A stretch of DNA of 64,000 bases from Saccharum officinarum (lineage: Eukaryota > Streptophyta > Magnoliopsida > Poales > Poaceae). How positions within the stretch are numbered: position 1 is the first letter of the stretch; each line of letters opens with the position of its first letter. The notes under the pieces are model-generated. The model was not told where the DNA came from. It was given only the letters and a program-made list of their open reading frames with translations, and did no database searches. This document shows, in pieces, positions 22,415 to 33,472 of the stretch. Both the position numbers and the translations under genes were made by a program. The stretch spans positions 74,104,353-74,168,352 of the forward strand of contig CM036201.1 in NCBI GenBank assembly GCA_020631735.1. The letters run 5' to 3'.

Positions 22415-24274
22415 TGAAAGGTCTTGATGGCTAGAGGAGGGGTGAATAGCCTTTTAAAATTTTCTACAAAGACAAGCTAAACAAGTTTATCAATATAACA
22501 AATAGCGAGATGCGAGTTTTACTTAGCCTACGGGGTGTTTGCAAGCCACCTATCCAATTCACAATTCTAGTATTTGCACTCAACCGCACAAGTCAAACCG
22601 AGAAGGTAACTACAACTACAACTAGCAAGCTACACAAAGGAGCTACTAAAGCAAAACTAACTAGCTAGCAAAGATAACTAAGAAAGTAATATGAAGTTGA
22701 GTTGGGAGAGTTTCACCGAGGGGCGAAGTATTGAGCCAACCAATATGATTAACAATGAATATCAAGACAACCGAACACCGGGATCAATCAATCATAATAT
22801 GAAAGTGATAACACGAAGATTTATCCCGAGGTTCACGTGCTTGCCGGCACGCTAGTCCCCGCTGTGTCCCTCTTCACCACGTGGTTCGGTAGCTAATCGA
22901 TCACACACCGAGCCTCTCAAAAGACGCCACAAGAACCTACCAAATGGTAAAATGTTACAAATGACACGAGCAATTTACTAACGTTGCCTTTGGCGCTTTG
23001 CCGAGGTAGGCACAAACCCCTCACAATTACCGGAGGTGGCCAAGAACAATCACCAACTCTTGCCAACGTCTCCAAGCTGCTCCAAGCCGTCTAGGTGGCG
23101 GCAACCACCAAGAGAAACAAGAATCCCGCAGCAAATCAACCACCAAGTGCCAACTAGATGCAATCTCACAATGCAAATACACTTGGATCACTCAATCTCA
23201 CTTCAAATATGCAAAGAAGCAAGAGAGATGAGTGGGAGGAGAGTTGCTTAGCTCAAAGTGCTCACAAGTATGTCAAATGTGCAAGAGAGAGAGCCTTGAG
23301 CCGGCCAACGAGTATTTATAGACGTATCCCTTCAAATATAGCTGTTACGCACTTGAAAACGCTGCAGTTGCGCTGACCGGACGCGCTGGTCACACTGACC
23401 GGACGCGCCGATCGCACAACGACTATGCCGCGAAGCACCGACCGGACGCGCTCCACGCAACGACCGGACGTGCTGGTCCCGTAATGGACCGGACGCGTTG
23501 GTCAAGCCTGAGCAGCGCACAACGAAATAGCGACTGGACGCGCAGCAGAACTGACTGGACGCCACAGTGCCAGCGTCCGGTTGGAGTCCAGTAAGCTCCC
23601 TGAACGACTGGACGCGTCCGGTCGACAGTGACCGGACGCGCCACCGCGTCCGATCAAAAACAGAAACACGCGCAGACGCTGAACACTGACCGGACACGTC
23701 CGGTCAAACAGAGACCGCGTCCGGTTCAGCGTCCGGTCACCTCTGTGACCTCTGTTCACCTCCGTTTCTTTTCCGACTTCTGGCATAGTGGAAAAAGTCA
23801 TTTCAACTCCTCAAGAGGACCCCAAACCATCTCTACCGCTTAAACTCAATCGCCTTTGCAAATGTGCTAACACCACCAAGTGATCTCGTCATGTGTGAGT
23901 GTGTTAGCATTTTCACAATCATTTTTCAAGGCGATATTAGTTCTATCCAAATGCATATGATTATGAAATGCACACCTAGAGGCACTTATGAGTTCAATAG
24001 CCGCGTCATTCCCCTCTTTATAGTACGACTATCTATCTATAATGTAACCACACCCACTAGGTGTCTTGGTTACTAAAACACAACCCTTAAGCATATACAT
24101 TTGCCTTGATCACGTAGGGTTGCGTCCAAATCCAAGTGTGACCATCATGATCACCATGTCCATCTTGTCACCAACCTTGGAATGTATAAATTCTCATATG
24201 CTACATACAACTTAGGCATATGATTAGTACTTAGGCATTGTCACTAATTACCAACACCAAACATAGGACTTTCA
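22415..24274 (-). mobile_element. Sirevirus-type solo LTR (minus orientation) inserted in the outer LTR
   Basis: It starts TGAAAGGTCTTGATGG and ends CATAGGACTTTCA on the plus strand. A perfect 5-bp target duplication GAGTG lies at 22410-22414 and 24275-24279. Its 1860 bp contain a minus-strand TATA box (TATAAATACTC, 23313-23320) and, upstream of it on that strand, an array of ACCGGACGCG motifs. Terminal sequences resemble the outer LTR read in the opposite direction, so the two LTRs are from related families. Confidence 0.9.
23378..23745 (-). repeat. Array of ACCGGACGCG motifs in the inner solo LTR
   Basis: More than ten copies of CCGGACGCG or its complement occur over about 370 bp, on the promoter-upstream side of the TATA box at 23313. 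The motif differs from those of the other LTRs here, but the position is equivalent. Confidence 0.85.
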
Positions 24275-24911
24275 GAGTGATGTCTTGCGGTGCCTTGCGG
24301 GGCGTATCTTGAGGGGCAAGTGACTTGAGGGTCACACCGAGAAACCATCTAAGTGTTGGTCGACACAACCGGTGACGTAGCTTGTCGGTGTACAAGTGAA
24401 CACCGGGTGAACAAAAATATTGTGTCTCTTGTCTTCCGATGATTGGTCTTCATATTGTGTTGTTGACAATATTGATTGATTGTATATCATCTTGGTGATT
24501 GACAACATCTTCACTCCACCGTCGGTATAAGAATCACAATCCTCTCTCTTGTATTTACATTTATTAGATTATATTGTGTAGCTCTAGTGGTAGCTTGATA
24601 GTAGTGTTGTTAGCTTGCTCACTAATGTAAAATTAGTGACGTAGCCCTTGTGTGAACTAGAGATCATAATCTACCAGACTTGTGGATAGGAGGCTTGCAT
24701 CACAACCGTAGGCTAAGCAAAACTCGCTTTACGCCGTTTGTTATTTTAACAAGTTTGCTTAATAGTTGTGTAGGATTTTTTATAAGCTATTCACCCCCCT
24801 CTAGCCATCTAGGACCTTACAGTAACGCATTAAAATTTGTCTTCATCTCCTCATGGTCAAGCCTGTCTCGCGGGACTAGGTATACTTAAAAAGATCATTA
24901 TACTTTTTGTT

Positions 24912-25011
24912 NNNNNNNNNNNNNNNNNNNNNNNNNNNNNNNNNNNNNNNNNNNNNNNNNNNNNNNNNNNNNNNNNNNNNNNNNNNNNNNNNNNNNNNNN
25001 NNNNNNNNNNN
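24912..25011. other. Assembly gap 1 (100 N)
   Basis: Exactly 100 N, a conventional placeholder for a gap of unknown size. Copy A stops on its left side; the retrotransposon LTR starts at the first base on its right. Confidence 0.99.
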
Positions 25012-26607
25012 TGAAAGGATCTAATAGGCCTAGAGGGGGGGTGAATAGGCGGATCTAAAAACCTGAAACTCAAAACTCAACGCGGAAGTTAAAACACTGA
25101 CCGGTACTACCGGTTGGTTTGGACCGGTACTACCGGTGAGGGATCACCGGTACTACCGACGTAGACCACCGGTACTACCGGTACCCTACTGAAACTAAGA
25201 AATCAGAGATTTGCGAGTTGTGATTTCAGATCTGAGTTTTACCCCACTACCGAAGATGATGTTGATGAAGTTTATGAACTCTCCTTTCTTGTTCCTTCAC
25301 CAAGTAGTAGATCGAGCACCCACAACCTATGAAAGAGATATGAAAGAGGGAGAACACAAAGAACAAGTAATATCTCAAGTGAACACAAATAACAACAACA
25401 ACAAGCACGCAGGACACACGATTTAACCCGAGGTTCGGCAACCCCACAAAGGAGTTCCTACGTCCTCGTTGTTGAGGTGACCACTAAGGTCGGAGTCTAT
25501 TCCACCTCCTTGCCTCCCTCAAGCAACCACAAAGGTTAGCCCAAGATTTCCACTAAGAATACAAGGGTAATACAAACTCTTCGGGGTGCCCTCACAAGTA
25601 GAACAACACGGGCAACCACGAAGAACACCTAGCCGGCTAGGGTTCCAAGAACCCAAGAGTAACAAACACAAACCAAGCCAACTAGGAGGGGAACCAAGTG
25701 CTCAAGATGTGAATCGAAGCTTTCCACTCTTAAATCTCTCCTCTCTACTCAGATCTTGCAAGGGATTGGATTTGAGAGCAAAGAGGAAGAGAGAGGGTGA
25801 GTCAATGCTTGAGAGCTGTTTGTCTGAAGGTTGGTGGGAGTAAATGGCGTGGGTAACGGTTAGAAATGAAGGGGAGAGCTATTTATACTCTTATCTTCGA
25901 AGCGGTACCGGTACTACCGGTGAGTACCCACGGTACTACCGGTCCTAAGGGTTTCGACCGTTACAGCCAACCTACTGGAGACTTTACGAGAAAATAGCCT
26001 ACCGGTACTACCGGTCTTTCACCGGTACTACCGGTCAACGACCGGTACCACCGGTAGTACAGATTTTGGCGAAGACAAGTTTTGCGGGAAAAAGACTTAC
26101 CGGTACTACCGGCTTTCACCGGTACCACCGTCAAAGGCCGGTACTACCGGTCAACCACCGATACTACCGCTAGAACAAAAACTCGCAGAACTAAGGCGCT
26201 GACACCGGCGGGATTTATGCCTACCGGTACTACCGGTGGTTCACCGGTACTACCGGTACTCCCAGGCATAAAACACTTCTCTAAGTGTCCGTGAGTGCAA
26301 AGGTGTCTCTCAAACGCTTAAACAAATACAAATTGAGCACAAGTTTTCCCTCTAGATAACCTAATTTGTATCCCTCTTGATAGTGCGGCGTTTCCTATAA
26401 CTCAAGTCAAAAGATAAAATCTAATCGATCCACTTGAGACGGAACGCTTTCAAACAATGGAATTGAGGGTGCTAACATCACCAAATGTGACCATACAAAT
26501 TCTTTCATTGAACTAACACCTGCATATTCACTTAGATAGACATGTTAGTCCCTAATTTGATTGTCATTAATTATCCAAAACCCACAACGGGGGCGAATGC
26601 ACTTACA
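25012..26607 (-). repeat. 3' LTR of the Sirevirus-like element
   Basis: 1596 bp, TGAAAGGATC ... GCACTTACA on the plus strand. It carries a minus-strand TATA box at 25880-25887 and ACCGGTACTACCGGT motifs on both sides (25096-25182 and about 25902-26270). Near 25105 it has an extra repeat unit of about 20 bp relative to the other LTR. Confidence 0.95.
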
Positions 26608-27087
26608 AACTCCCCCTTTTGGTAATTGATGACAACCAACTTAGGCTTACATAAGATGTAAAGAATTGAAGATTTTGAATTTCAAACTTTACGAGAGGCT
26701 CCCCCTCAGTGTATGCATTGAACTTGAATCTCAACATTGATCATAATCAATATGCATACATAAGGGAAGCTCCCCCTAAATTTTGCAATTCGTGGGGTGC
26801 CTAAAAGTGTGTGACAAGAAATATATCGTGATGCATGAGACATGACTTATCACACAAAAACAGAAAGGCTAAGGAAGAAAGAAAAGACTTAAAACAAAAC
26901 CAGAAAACAACATCTAGACAAAACATAGGCAAACATAACAAATAAGCATAAGTGATTAGCCTACAATCATCCATCATCACACCAATAGTTCTTAGTCCAC
27001 CATACATAGTTCACCACAGGGTTTGGAATTATTACACGACCATTAACTACCTATTACATAGATGATAAGCCTAACACTCCCCTTTGG
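26608..27087 (-). promoter_or_regulatory. Multiple polypurine tracts next to the 3' LTR
   Basis: On the minus strand AAAAGGGGGAGTT abuts the LTR (26608-26620). Similar tracts lie further in: CTGAGGGGGAGCC (about 26697-26709), TTTAGGGGGAGCT (about 26769-26781) and CCAAAGGGGAGTG (about 27075-27087). The abutting one is the likely plus-strand DNA primer. Serial tracts like this are a known Sirevirus trait. Confidence 0.8.
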
Positions 27088-27136
27088 CATCAAATGCCAA
27101 AAAGGGTAGGCACGGAAACAACCAAGGTAGCGAAAT

Positions 27137-28850
27137 CTAATAAGGCTCCGAGAAGTCGCGGTCATCGTCACTGTCGTCGCCGTCGTCGTCGTCGTCGGTC
27201 GAGTAGTCAACCAACCCTGGCGATGTAGGGACCGTCTTCTTACCACGAGGGTCATCGGACGGGCCAGCCTCCTCACTAGGACCAGAGACGGGAGCACCAT
27301 ACGACTCATTGTACTCGACAAAGGGATCCCGAAACTCACGGAGAGGACTCTCAGGAGGATCAATCTGTAGGTGCTGCTCAATACGCCTTAGGCGACGATC
27401 ATCCTTCTCAGCCTTGTAACAGAAGGCCTCCCAAAGCTTCCCCAAAGCATACTTGATGACACCGCCACCACGCCGACGACGCTCCGAGGAGGAGCGAGTA
27501 GGAGCAGTAGCAGTACCACCACGGTAAGCACCGCGGGAGGAAGTACGAGTGGCCGGACCACGAGTGGGAGAAGGAGCGGAACCACCACCAATACCTCTGG
27601 GGCCAAATGACGCACGGAGTAGGACTTGTGCACAGTATTGTGATGGAATGAACGACCCACCACTTGCTCAATGATATACATGAGATATGGAGCATAAGGC
27701 ACAGACTGTGGGGATCATTTGCAGCCTGCTCAATCTTGCGCCACATGAAGTCAGTGATGGAAAAACGATCACCACCAGTGCCAAAACGGCAAAGGACCTT
27801 AGGAGCATCAAGCATGAGATGAATAGAATCTCCAATCTTCGGGTCCAAGGTGAGGCGAATGAGATTGTTGAGGACATAAAAGTACGGCTTCAAATGAGTG
27901 GTAGTGAAATCAACAGTCGCACCAGGCTTGTATACCTCAGCAGCCTCTAAGTCATCGTGAGAGACAGAGTCTGGAAAAATATCAAAAAGACTAGAAGCAC
28001 CCCTGTCCTCAGCAGTAAACCCAAGAAGGCGTGAAAAAGTCCGATAATCACATCTGTAATGGAACGCCTTGGGTAAGCCAATGTAGTACAAGGTTCTGAG
28101 AATCAATCCACAGAGTTGCATAAAACTGACAGATAATCTCATCATTCCAATTATGCTGGAACGTCATAAGAGGAAGCAGACGACAAGCATCAAGATCAGC
28201 AACCAAACGGTGAATGTCAGGATTGTTCAAATTATCAAGAGAGGCGCGCTGCACCCACTTGTGCTGGAAGATCGGCGGAGAAGAGCCACGCTGCCCACTC
28301 TTGAAAAGAACCTTGTAATAATAATCCGAATGCATGCGGCTCCAAAAACGAACATCCACACTAGGATTGCGGATAAACTGATAGGGATTCTCACTGCGCT
28401 GCACCCTTAAATCACCCGCTCTCTTAGAATAATCAACAGGAAGAGAGGGTTGATAACCACCTTGATTCTGAGGACCGGACATACGAGGATTTGCATTTTG
28501 ATGAAATAAAAGCATCCGGTTGGCAGTGGCAAGACCAATTTGAATGGGGGATTGAGCCACAATGTTAGGGTCAATAGAGCGACCCTCAATTTGCATAGCG
28601 CAAGCTGTGGATTCTCACCTGCCGGACGCTGACCCTGCACTTGCTCGCTATGACGACGCGGAGGATTGGGGCGTCCCATACTCGAGAGAGGAGCAGGCAC
28701 ACCCTGGGACTCAACATCATCTTCATCTCCAATGCCGCCACCACCTCCACGGCCGCTAGAACGAGCGGCAGTCCTTCCACGGACAGGCCGGGAAGCACTA
28801 CCACCATCACCTCCACTGGGACGAGCGGCCCTCTTGGGTTCTTCCTTTGC
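27137..28850 (-). pseudogene. Third open frame of the Sirevirus-like element, downstream of pol; frame-broken
   Basis: Readable in three or more consecutive minus-strand frames, with breaks near 28590, 28070 and 27680. The N-terminal part is Arg/Gly/Pro-rich (EEPKRAARPSGGDGG). A globular centre follows (NPSVDVRFWSRMHSDYYYK, ICQFYATLWID, YRTFSRLLGFTAEDRG, FYVLNNLIRLTLDPKIGDS). The end is acidic (YSTDDDDDGDDSDDDRDFSEPY, written here as a run of Asp/Ser before the stop). The FYATLW ... TFSRLLGF pattern recalls plant transposon ORF1-type proteins of unknown role, but I cannot assign a family. No signal peptide or membrane segment of an envelope-like protein is evident. It is in the same sense as gag-pol and has its own upstream TATA box. 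Confidence 0.65.
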
Positions 28851-29078
28851 ATGCTTGAAGATGAAAGAAGATCGAATCACAGCAAAGGAAGAAGTTTGGG
28901 CAACTCCAAAGCACCTCCACGCGATCCCCACGACAAGGGGAAACTTCTCCTCAAAGATCGGCAAGAGTGGTGGAGGGAGGAGGGAGATCGAGTGGGGGGT
29001 TGGAAGGGGCGGCGCCGTCGGTGGTGGTAGGATGCGGGCACGGGGAAGAAGAATGAGAGAAGAAAGGTCACAGCCCCT

Positions 29079-29270
29079 ATTTATACCCAGCCGCAACTTA
29101 CACTACCGGTACTACCGGTGGAGAAGCACCGGTACTACCGGTCAGGTCGACAACGGCAGGCAGGCGACGCGAGAAAAAGAACTACCGGTGGTACCGGTGT
29201 CTAGTCGGTACTACCGGTCATAGACCGGTACTACCGGTCACCGGCGGTACCACCGGTGGTTCCAGTGCAG
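29079..29270 (-). promoter_or_regulatory. Internal LTR-like promoter module before the third open frame
   Basis: On the minus strand an array of about six ACCGGTACTACCGGT motifs or close variants (29101-29265) is followed by TATAAATAGGGGC (TATA at 29079-29086) and then by the third open frame. The LTRs have the same order: motif array, then TATAAATAGCTCTCC. Nothing comparable precedes pol. The role as a promoter is inferred from layout only. Confidence 0.65.
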
Positions 29271-29456
29271 GAAGAAGTGAGTGAGAGATGGTGAACATAT
29301 ATGATGAACTAGAACCAACTCAAGCATGTCCAGATTTCATAGAAACAACACAAAACTATGAACATGCTTGAGAAGTGAAAATAGATTTTGAAATCTCATC
29401 CAAACTTTTTCAAAGAGTTTTCGCCTAGCTAGAATCAAACAAAATATGTCCAAAAA

Positions 29457-32400
29457 TCAAGCCACGTTACGAGAATCAATGATATTTAGTTCACTCCTCA
29501 AAGCACAAAATCTTGACTCATCTAGGGGCTTTGTGAAGATATCGGCTAGTTGCTTTTCGGTGCTCACATGATGTAAAGCGATATCTCCTTTGGCTTCATG
29601 GTCTCTCAAGAAATGATGCCGGATGTCTATGTGCTTTGTACGAGAATGGTTTACGGGATTGTTAGCCAATTTAATGGCACTCTCATTGTCACACAAGAGG
29701 GGAATCTTGGTTAGCTCACAACCAAAGTCTTTCAGGGTCTGCTTCATCCAAAGTAGTTGGGCACAGCAAGCACCGGCCGCCACATACTCGGCTTCGGCAG
29801 TAGACAAGGCAACACTATTTTGCTTTTTAGAGCTCCACGACACCAAAGACCTACCAAGAAATTGGCAAGTCCCGGTAGTGCTCTTTCGATTTACCCTGCA
29901 ACCGGCATAATCCGAATCGGAGTAGCCAAGTAAATCAAAAGTGGAGCCCTTAGGATACCACAAGCCAAGATTAGGAGTGTGCACTAAATATCTCAAAATT
30001 CTCTTAACAGCCACTAAGTGACATTCTTTCGGATTAGCTTGAAATCTTGCACACATGCACACACTAAGCATAATATCGGGCCTAGATGCACAAAGGTAAA
30101 GTAAGGATCCAATCATGGAACGATATACCTTTTGATCGACGGCCTTTCCATCCTTGTCGAGATCAAGATGCCCATTGGTTGGCATCGGTGTCTTGATGGG
30201 TTTTGCTTTCTCCATGTCAAACTTCTTCAACATGTCAAGAGTATACTTCGTTTGACAAATAAAGGTTCCTTCCTTGAGTTGCTTGATTTGAAAACCAAGA
30301 AAGAACTTCAACTCTCCCATCATAGACATCTCGAATCTATTCGTCATAATCCTACTAAACTCCTCACAAAAAGCCACATTAGTACTACCAAATATTATGT
30401 CATCGACATATATTTGGCAAATAAAGATATCATTATTGACTTTGCGAGTAAATAAAGTTAGATCGGCCTTGCCTATCTCAAACCCTTGTTTGAGTAGGAA
30501 GTCCTTAAGACAATCATACCAAGCTCTAGGGGCTTGCTTAAGCCCATAGAGTGCTTTGTTGAGCTTATAGACATGATCAGGATTCTTGGGATCTTCAAAA
30601 CCCGGTGGTTGCTCTACATATACTACTTCGGAGAGGGGGCCGTTGAGGAATGCACTCTTCACATCCATTTGATATAGCTTGAAGTTGTGATGGACGGCAT
30701 AGGCAAGTAAGATCCGTATTGACTCAAGCCTTGCCACCGGTGCATAAGTTTCCCCAAAATCCAAACCTTCAATTTGAGTGAATCCTTGAGCTACCAACCT
30801 CGCCTTGTTTCTTGTGACCACACCATGCTCATCTTGCTTGTTGCGGAAAACCCATTTGGTTCCAATCACATTTTGTTTAGGTCTTTCCACCAATGTCCAA
30901 ACTTCATTACGAGTGAAGTTATTCAACTCTTCTTGCATTGCAATCATCCAATCCTCATCATCAATGGCTTCTTCAACCTTTTTAGGCTCTTTTGGAGACA
31001 CAAATGAGAAGTGTTCACAAAAGCTTGCAAGCCTTGACCTTGTGACGACTCCTCTTTGAATGCTTCCCAAGATGTTGTCAACGGATGATCTCGTTGAATG
31101 GTATGATGTACTCTTGGGTGAGGCACTTGAGTTCTCCTTTGGATTGGACCTTCATCTTCATCATCCTTGTCTTGGTTGATTGAAAGGTCAAGATTAAGAT
31201 CTTGTGTGAAGTTGTCTTCATTTCTATTTCGATCATCAACTTGGTTGCTATCTTCGACTTGTGGTGAATTTTGAATGACTTGAACACTTGAATCATGTCC
31301 ATTTCTTGATGTAGAACCATCATCATGGACATTTATTGACCCATGATGCATATGCGGATCATGAATGGTTTGCTCTTGTTCATATTCATCATCTTCTTCA
31401 ACGGGCTTTACTTCACCGGTAGCAAGCTTCTTGATCACTTGAGAGGATGGTTCTTCTTTACCTATAATGTCAACATTGACTTGCTCCTTTTGAGAGCCGT
31501 CGGTTTCATCAAATGTCACGTCAATCGCTATTTCAACTTGACCGGTTGTCTTATTGAAAACACGATAGCCATGTTCGTTAGTACCATAACCAAGCAAGAA
31601 ACCTTCATCAACCTTTGGTGCAAACTTTGAGCTTTTGGATTTCTTGTTAAGTATGAAACACTTGCATCCAAAAACTCGAAAGTAATGCACCTTAGGTTTG
31701 TTACCGGTAAGAAGCTCGTAGGCGGTCTTTTTCATGATTTTATGAAGATACAAGCGGTTGATTGCATGACATGCCGTGTTGACCGCTTCCGCCCAATACT
31801 TGTCCGGAGTCTTGTATTCATCCAACATTGCTCTTGCCGCTTCTATGAGTGTTCGGTTCTTTCTCTCCACAACACCATTTTGTTGAGGAGTATAGGGAAC
31901 CGAAAACTCATGCTTGATTCCCTCTTCATTAAGGAACTCTTCAATATTGGTGTTCCTAAACTCCGTCCCGTTGTCACTTCTCACTTTCTTGATCTTCACT
32001 TCAAATTCATTTTGAGCTCTTCTTGCAAACTTCTTGAAGATTACTTGAGTATCACTTTTATCTGGCAAAAAGAATACCAAGTGAAGCGGGAATAATCATC
32101 AACAATAACGAAACCATATTTGTTACCTCCAATGCTTATGTAAGCATTGGGACCAAATAAGTCCATGTGAAGTAGCTCAAGTGGTCTCATTGTTGATACA
32201 ACATTTTTGACGGGATGCTTAGCTCCAACTTGTTTGCCCGCTTGACATGCGCTGCAAATCCTATCTTTCTCAAAAGAGACATTTGTTAGTCCAAGGATGT
32301 GTTCGCCTCTTTGAAGGTCGGCCAAGTTCCTCATTCCAACATGGGCTAGTCGGCGATGCCATAGCCAACCCATGCTAGATTTTGCCACTAAACAAGTCTC

Positions 32401-32757
32401 GGGCTTCACTTTACTAGATGTGAAATCAACTAGATAAAGTTTGCCTTTCAAACGACCCGTGAAAACAAAGGAGGAATCCTTCCTTTTAGAGACTTCCACA
32501 CCCACATTGGTAAAGAGACAATTGTAGCCCATCTCACAAAGTTGTGAAACAGATAACAAATTGTATCCTAACCCTTCCACAAGTAATACATTTGAAATAG
32601 AATTATCATTTGAGATAGCAATTTTACCCAAATCCAAGGACGTCTCCTTTACCATTATCACCAAACACAATGCGTTCACTTGTACTTTGATTTGGTTGAA
32701 AGGAAGTGAACATATTCTTCTCCCGGTCATATGATTAGTGCATCCACTATCTAGCAC
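29457..32757 (-). pseudogene. Copia pol: protease, integrase, reverse transcriptase, RNase H (two single-base frame breaks)
   Basis: Protease active site LDSGCTNHMTG lies near 32755. Integrase zinc-finger residues are at HRRLAHVG ... CSACQAGK. Integrase catalytic aspartate, aspartate and glutamate are in LHMDLFGP, SDNGTEF and QQNGVVERKNR. Reverse transcriptase has [20 protein letters not shown] and YVDDIIFG. RNase H has YSDSDYAGC and STAEAEYVA, with ADIFTKPL near the end. Two breaks disrupt the frame: one inside the integrase core near 32073 and one between integrase and reverse transcriptase near 31083. Each is consistent with one missing base in a short homopolymer. Stop codons separate this frame from gag. 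As read it cannot make an intact polyprotein. Confidence 0.93.
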
Positions 32758-32797
32758 CCAACTTGTTCCACCGGAGGAGTATTCCTACAAAAACAAA

Positions 32798-33265
32798 TTA
32801 AGCCTTGGTTTTAGGTACCCAAATTGAATTGGGTCCTAAGGGGTTAGTCACATAGGTCTTGGGCACCCAAACACTCCTTATGATTTGCTTCTTCTTGAGT
32901 GCACCAACATACTTCACAACAATCTTGCCATCCTTGCCCCAACAACACATATAATCACTAGCATAGCTTCGTGAAATCGGTACTTGTTGCTTGGAGGTAA
33001 GCACTTGCTTCTTTTTGTTGTTGGCCTTGGTCTTGACAAATGTGCTTGAAGGAGTGGCAACGTTGTTGACCTTGTTGATAAGATCGTCTAGTGCCACACC
33101 CTTGTTGAATCTCACACAAGGCACTCCATTGATCATGTTCCTTCCATTTGCTTTACCATCATACCTATTGTAGCCAAGTCCATCCTTGATGAGGGGGTGT
33201 CTTGATGACTTGTACATGGTTGTTGATTGCTTTTCCTTGCAACCATTCTTGATAACCATGTTCAA
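32798..33265 (-). pseudogene. Gag C-terminal / gag-pol linker segment of the Sirevirus-like element
   Basis: A 155-residue open frame between gag and the protease, Lys/Asn-rich, ending SIWVPKTKA before a stop. Large basic linkers here are usual in Sireviruses, whose gag is long. It is preceded (33266-33472) by further in-frame sequence with a conserved-looking CKRCYNHDISACG stretch, and separated from gag by one stop. Confidence 0.6.
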
Positions 33266-33472
33266 TCTTTGAATCTCCTTATCTTTCTTTTCTAGCTCAA
33301 CAAGGTTAGCACCGCAAGCACTTATATCATGATTATAACATCTTTTACATCCTCCACTAGTTGAAGCATTGGAATCACCGGATTCCTTAGGATGGATGGA
33401 AGTGCTATTCCAAAGAGTTTCATAGCTAAGTTCAAGAGTATAATATTTATCTTTGAAGCTTGTGAGGCTTTC

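Larger units (their letters stand above)
20708..24821 (+). mobile_element. Sirevirus-type solo LTR (plus orientation), split by a second solo LTR
   Basis: The left part is 20708-22414 and the right part 24280-24821, about 2.25 kb together. It starts TGAAAGTCCCTAG and ends ATCTAGGACCTTACA. Flanks GTAAT and GTAAC look like a 5-bp target duplication with one mismatch. A TATA box on the plus strand (TTATAAATA at 22028-22036) is preceded by an array of GCGACAGACGC-type motifs. No internal retrotransposon sequence is attached, so it is a solo LTR. The arrangement of array, TATA box and leader matches the other Sirevirus-like LTRs in the window. Confidence 0.8.
2936..24911 (+). repeat. Large direct repeat, copy A
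   Basis: Sequence from 2936 re-appears in the same order and orientation at 36903 (copy B), and from 8156 at 57632 (copy C). The A-to-B offset is 33968 at the left edge. It drops by 41 at a small A-only tandem duplication, by 1131 at an A-only hAT insertion plus its 8-bp target duplication, then rises by 116 where copy B has a longer solo LTR. After that it stays at 32911-32912 to the end of B. Copy A is the most complete version and ends at gap 1. All elements described for A recur in B unless noted. Confidence 0.95.

Noticed and set aside
21528..23745. Regular short repeats resembling a CRISPR-like array
   Set aside because: Plant nuclear DNA; repeats are ~10 bp, occur in both orientations and are irregularly spaced inside LTRs.
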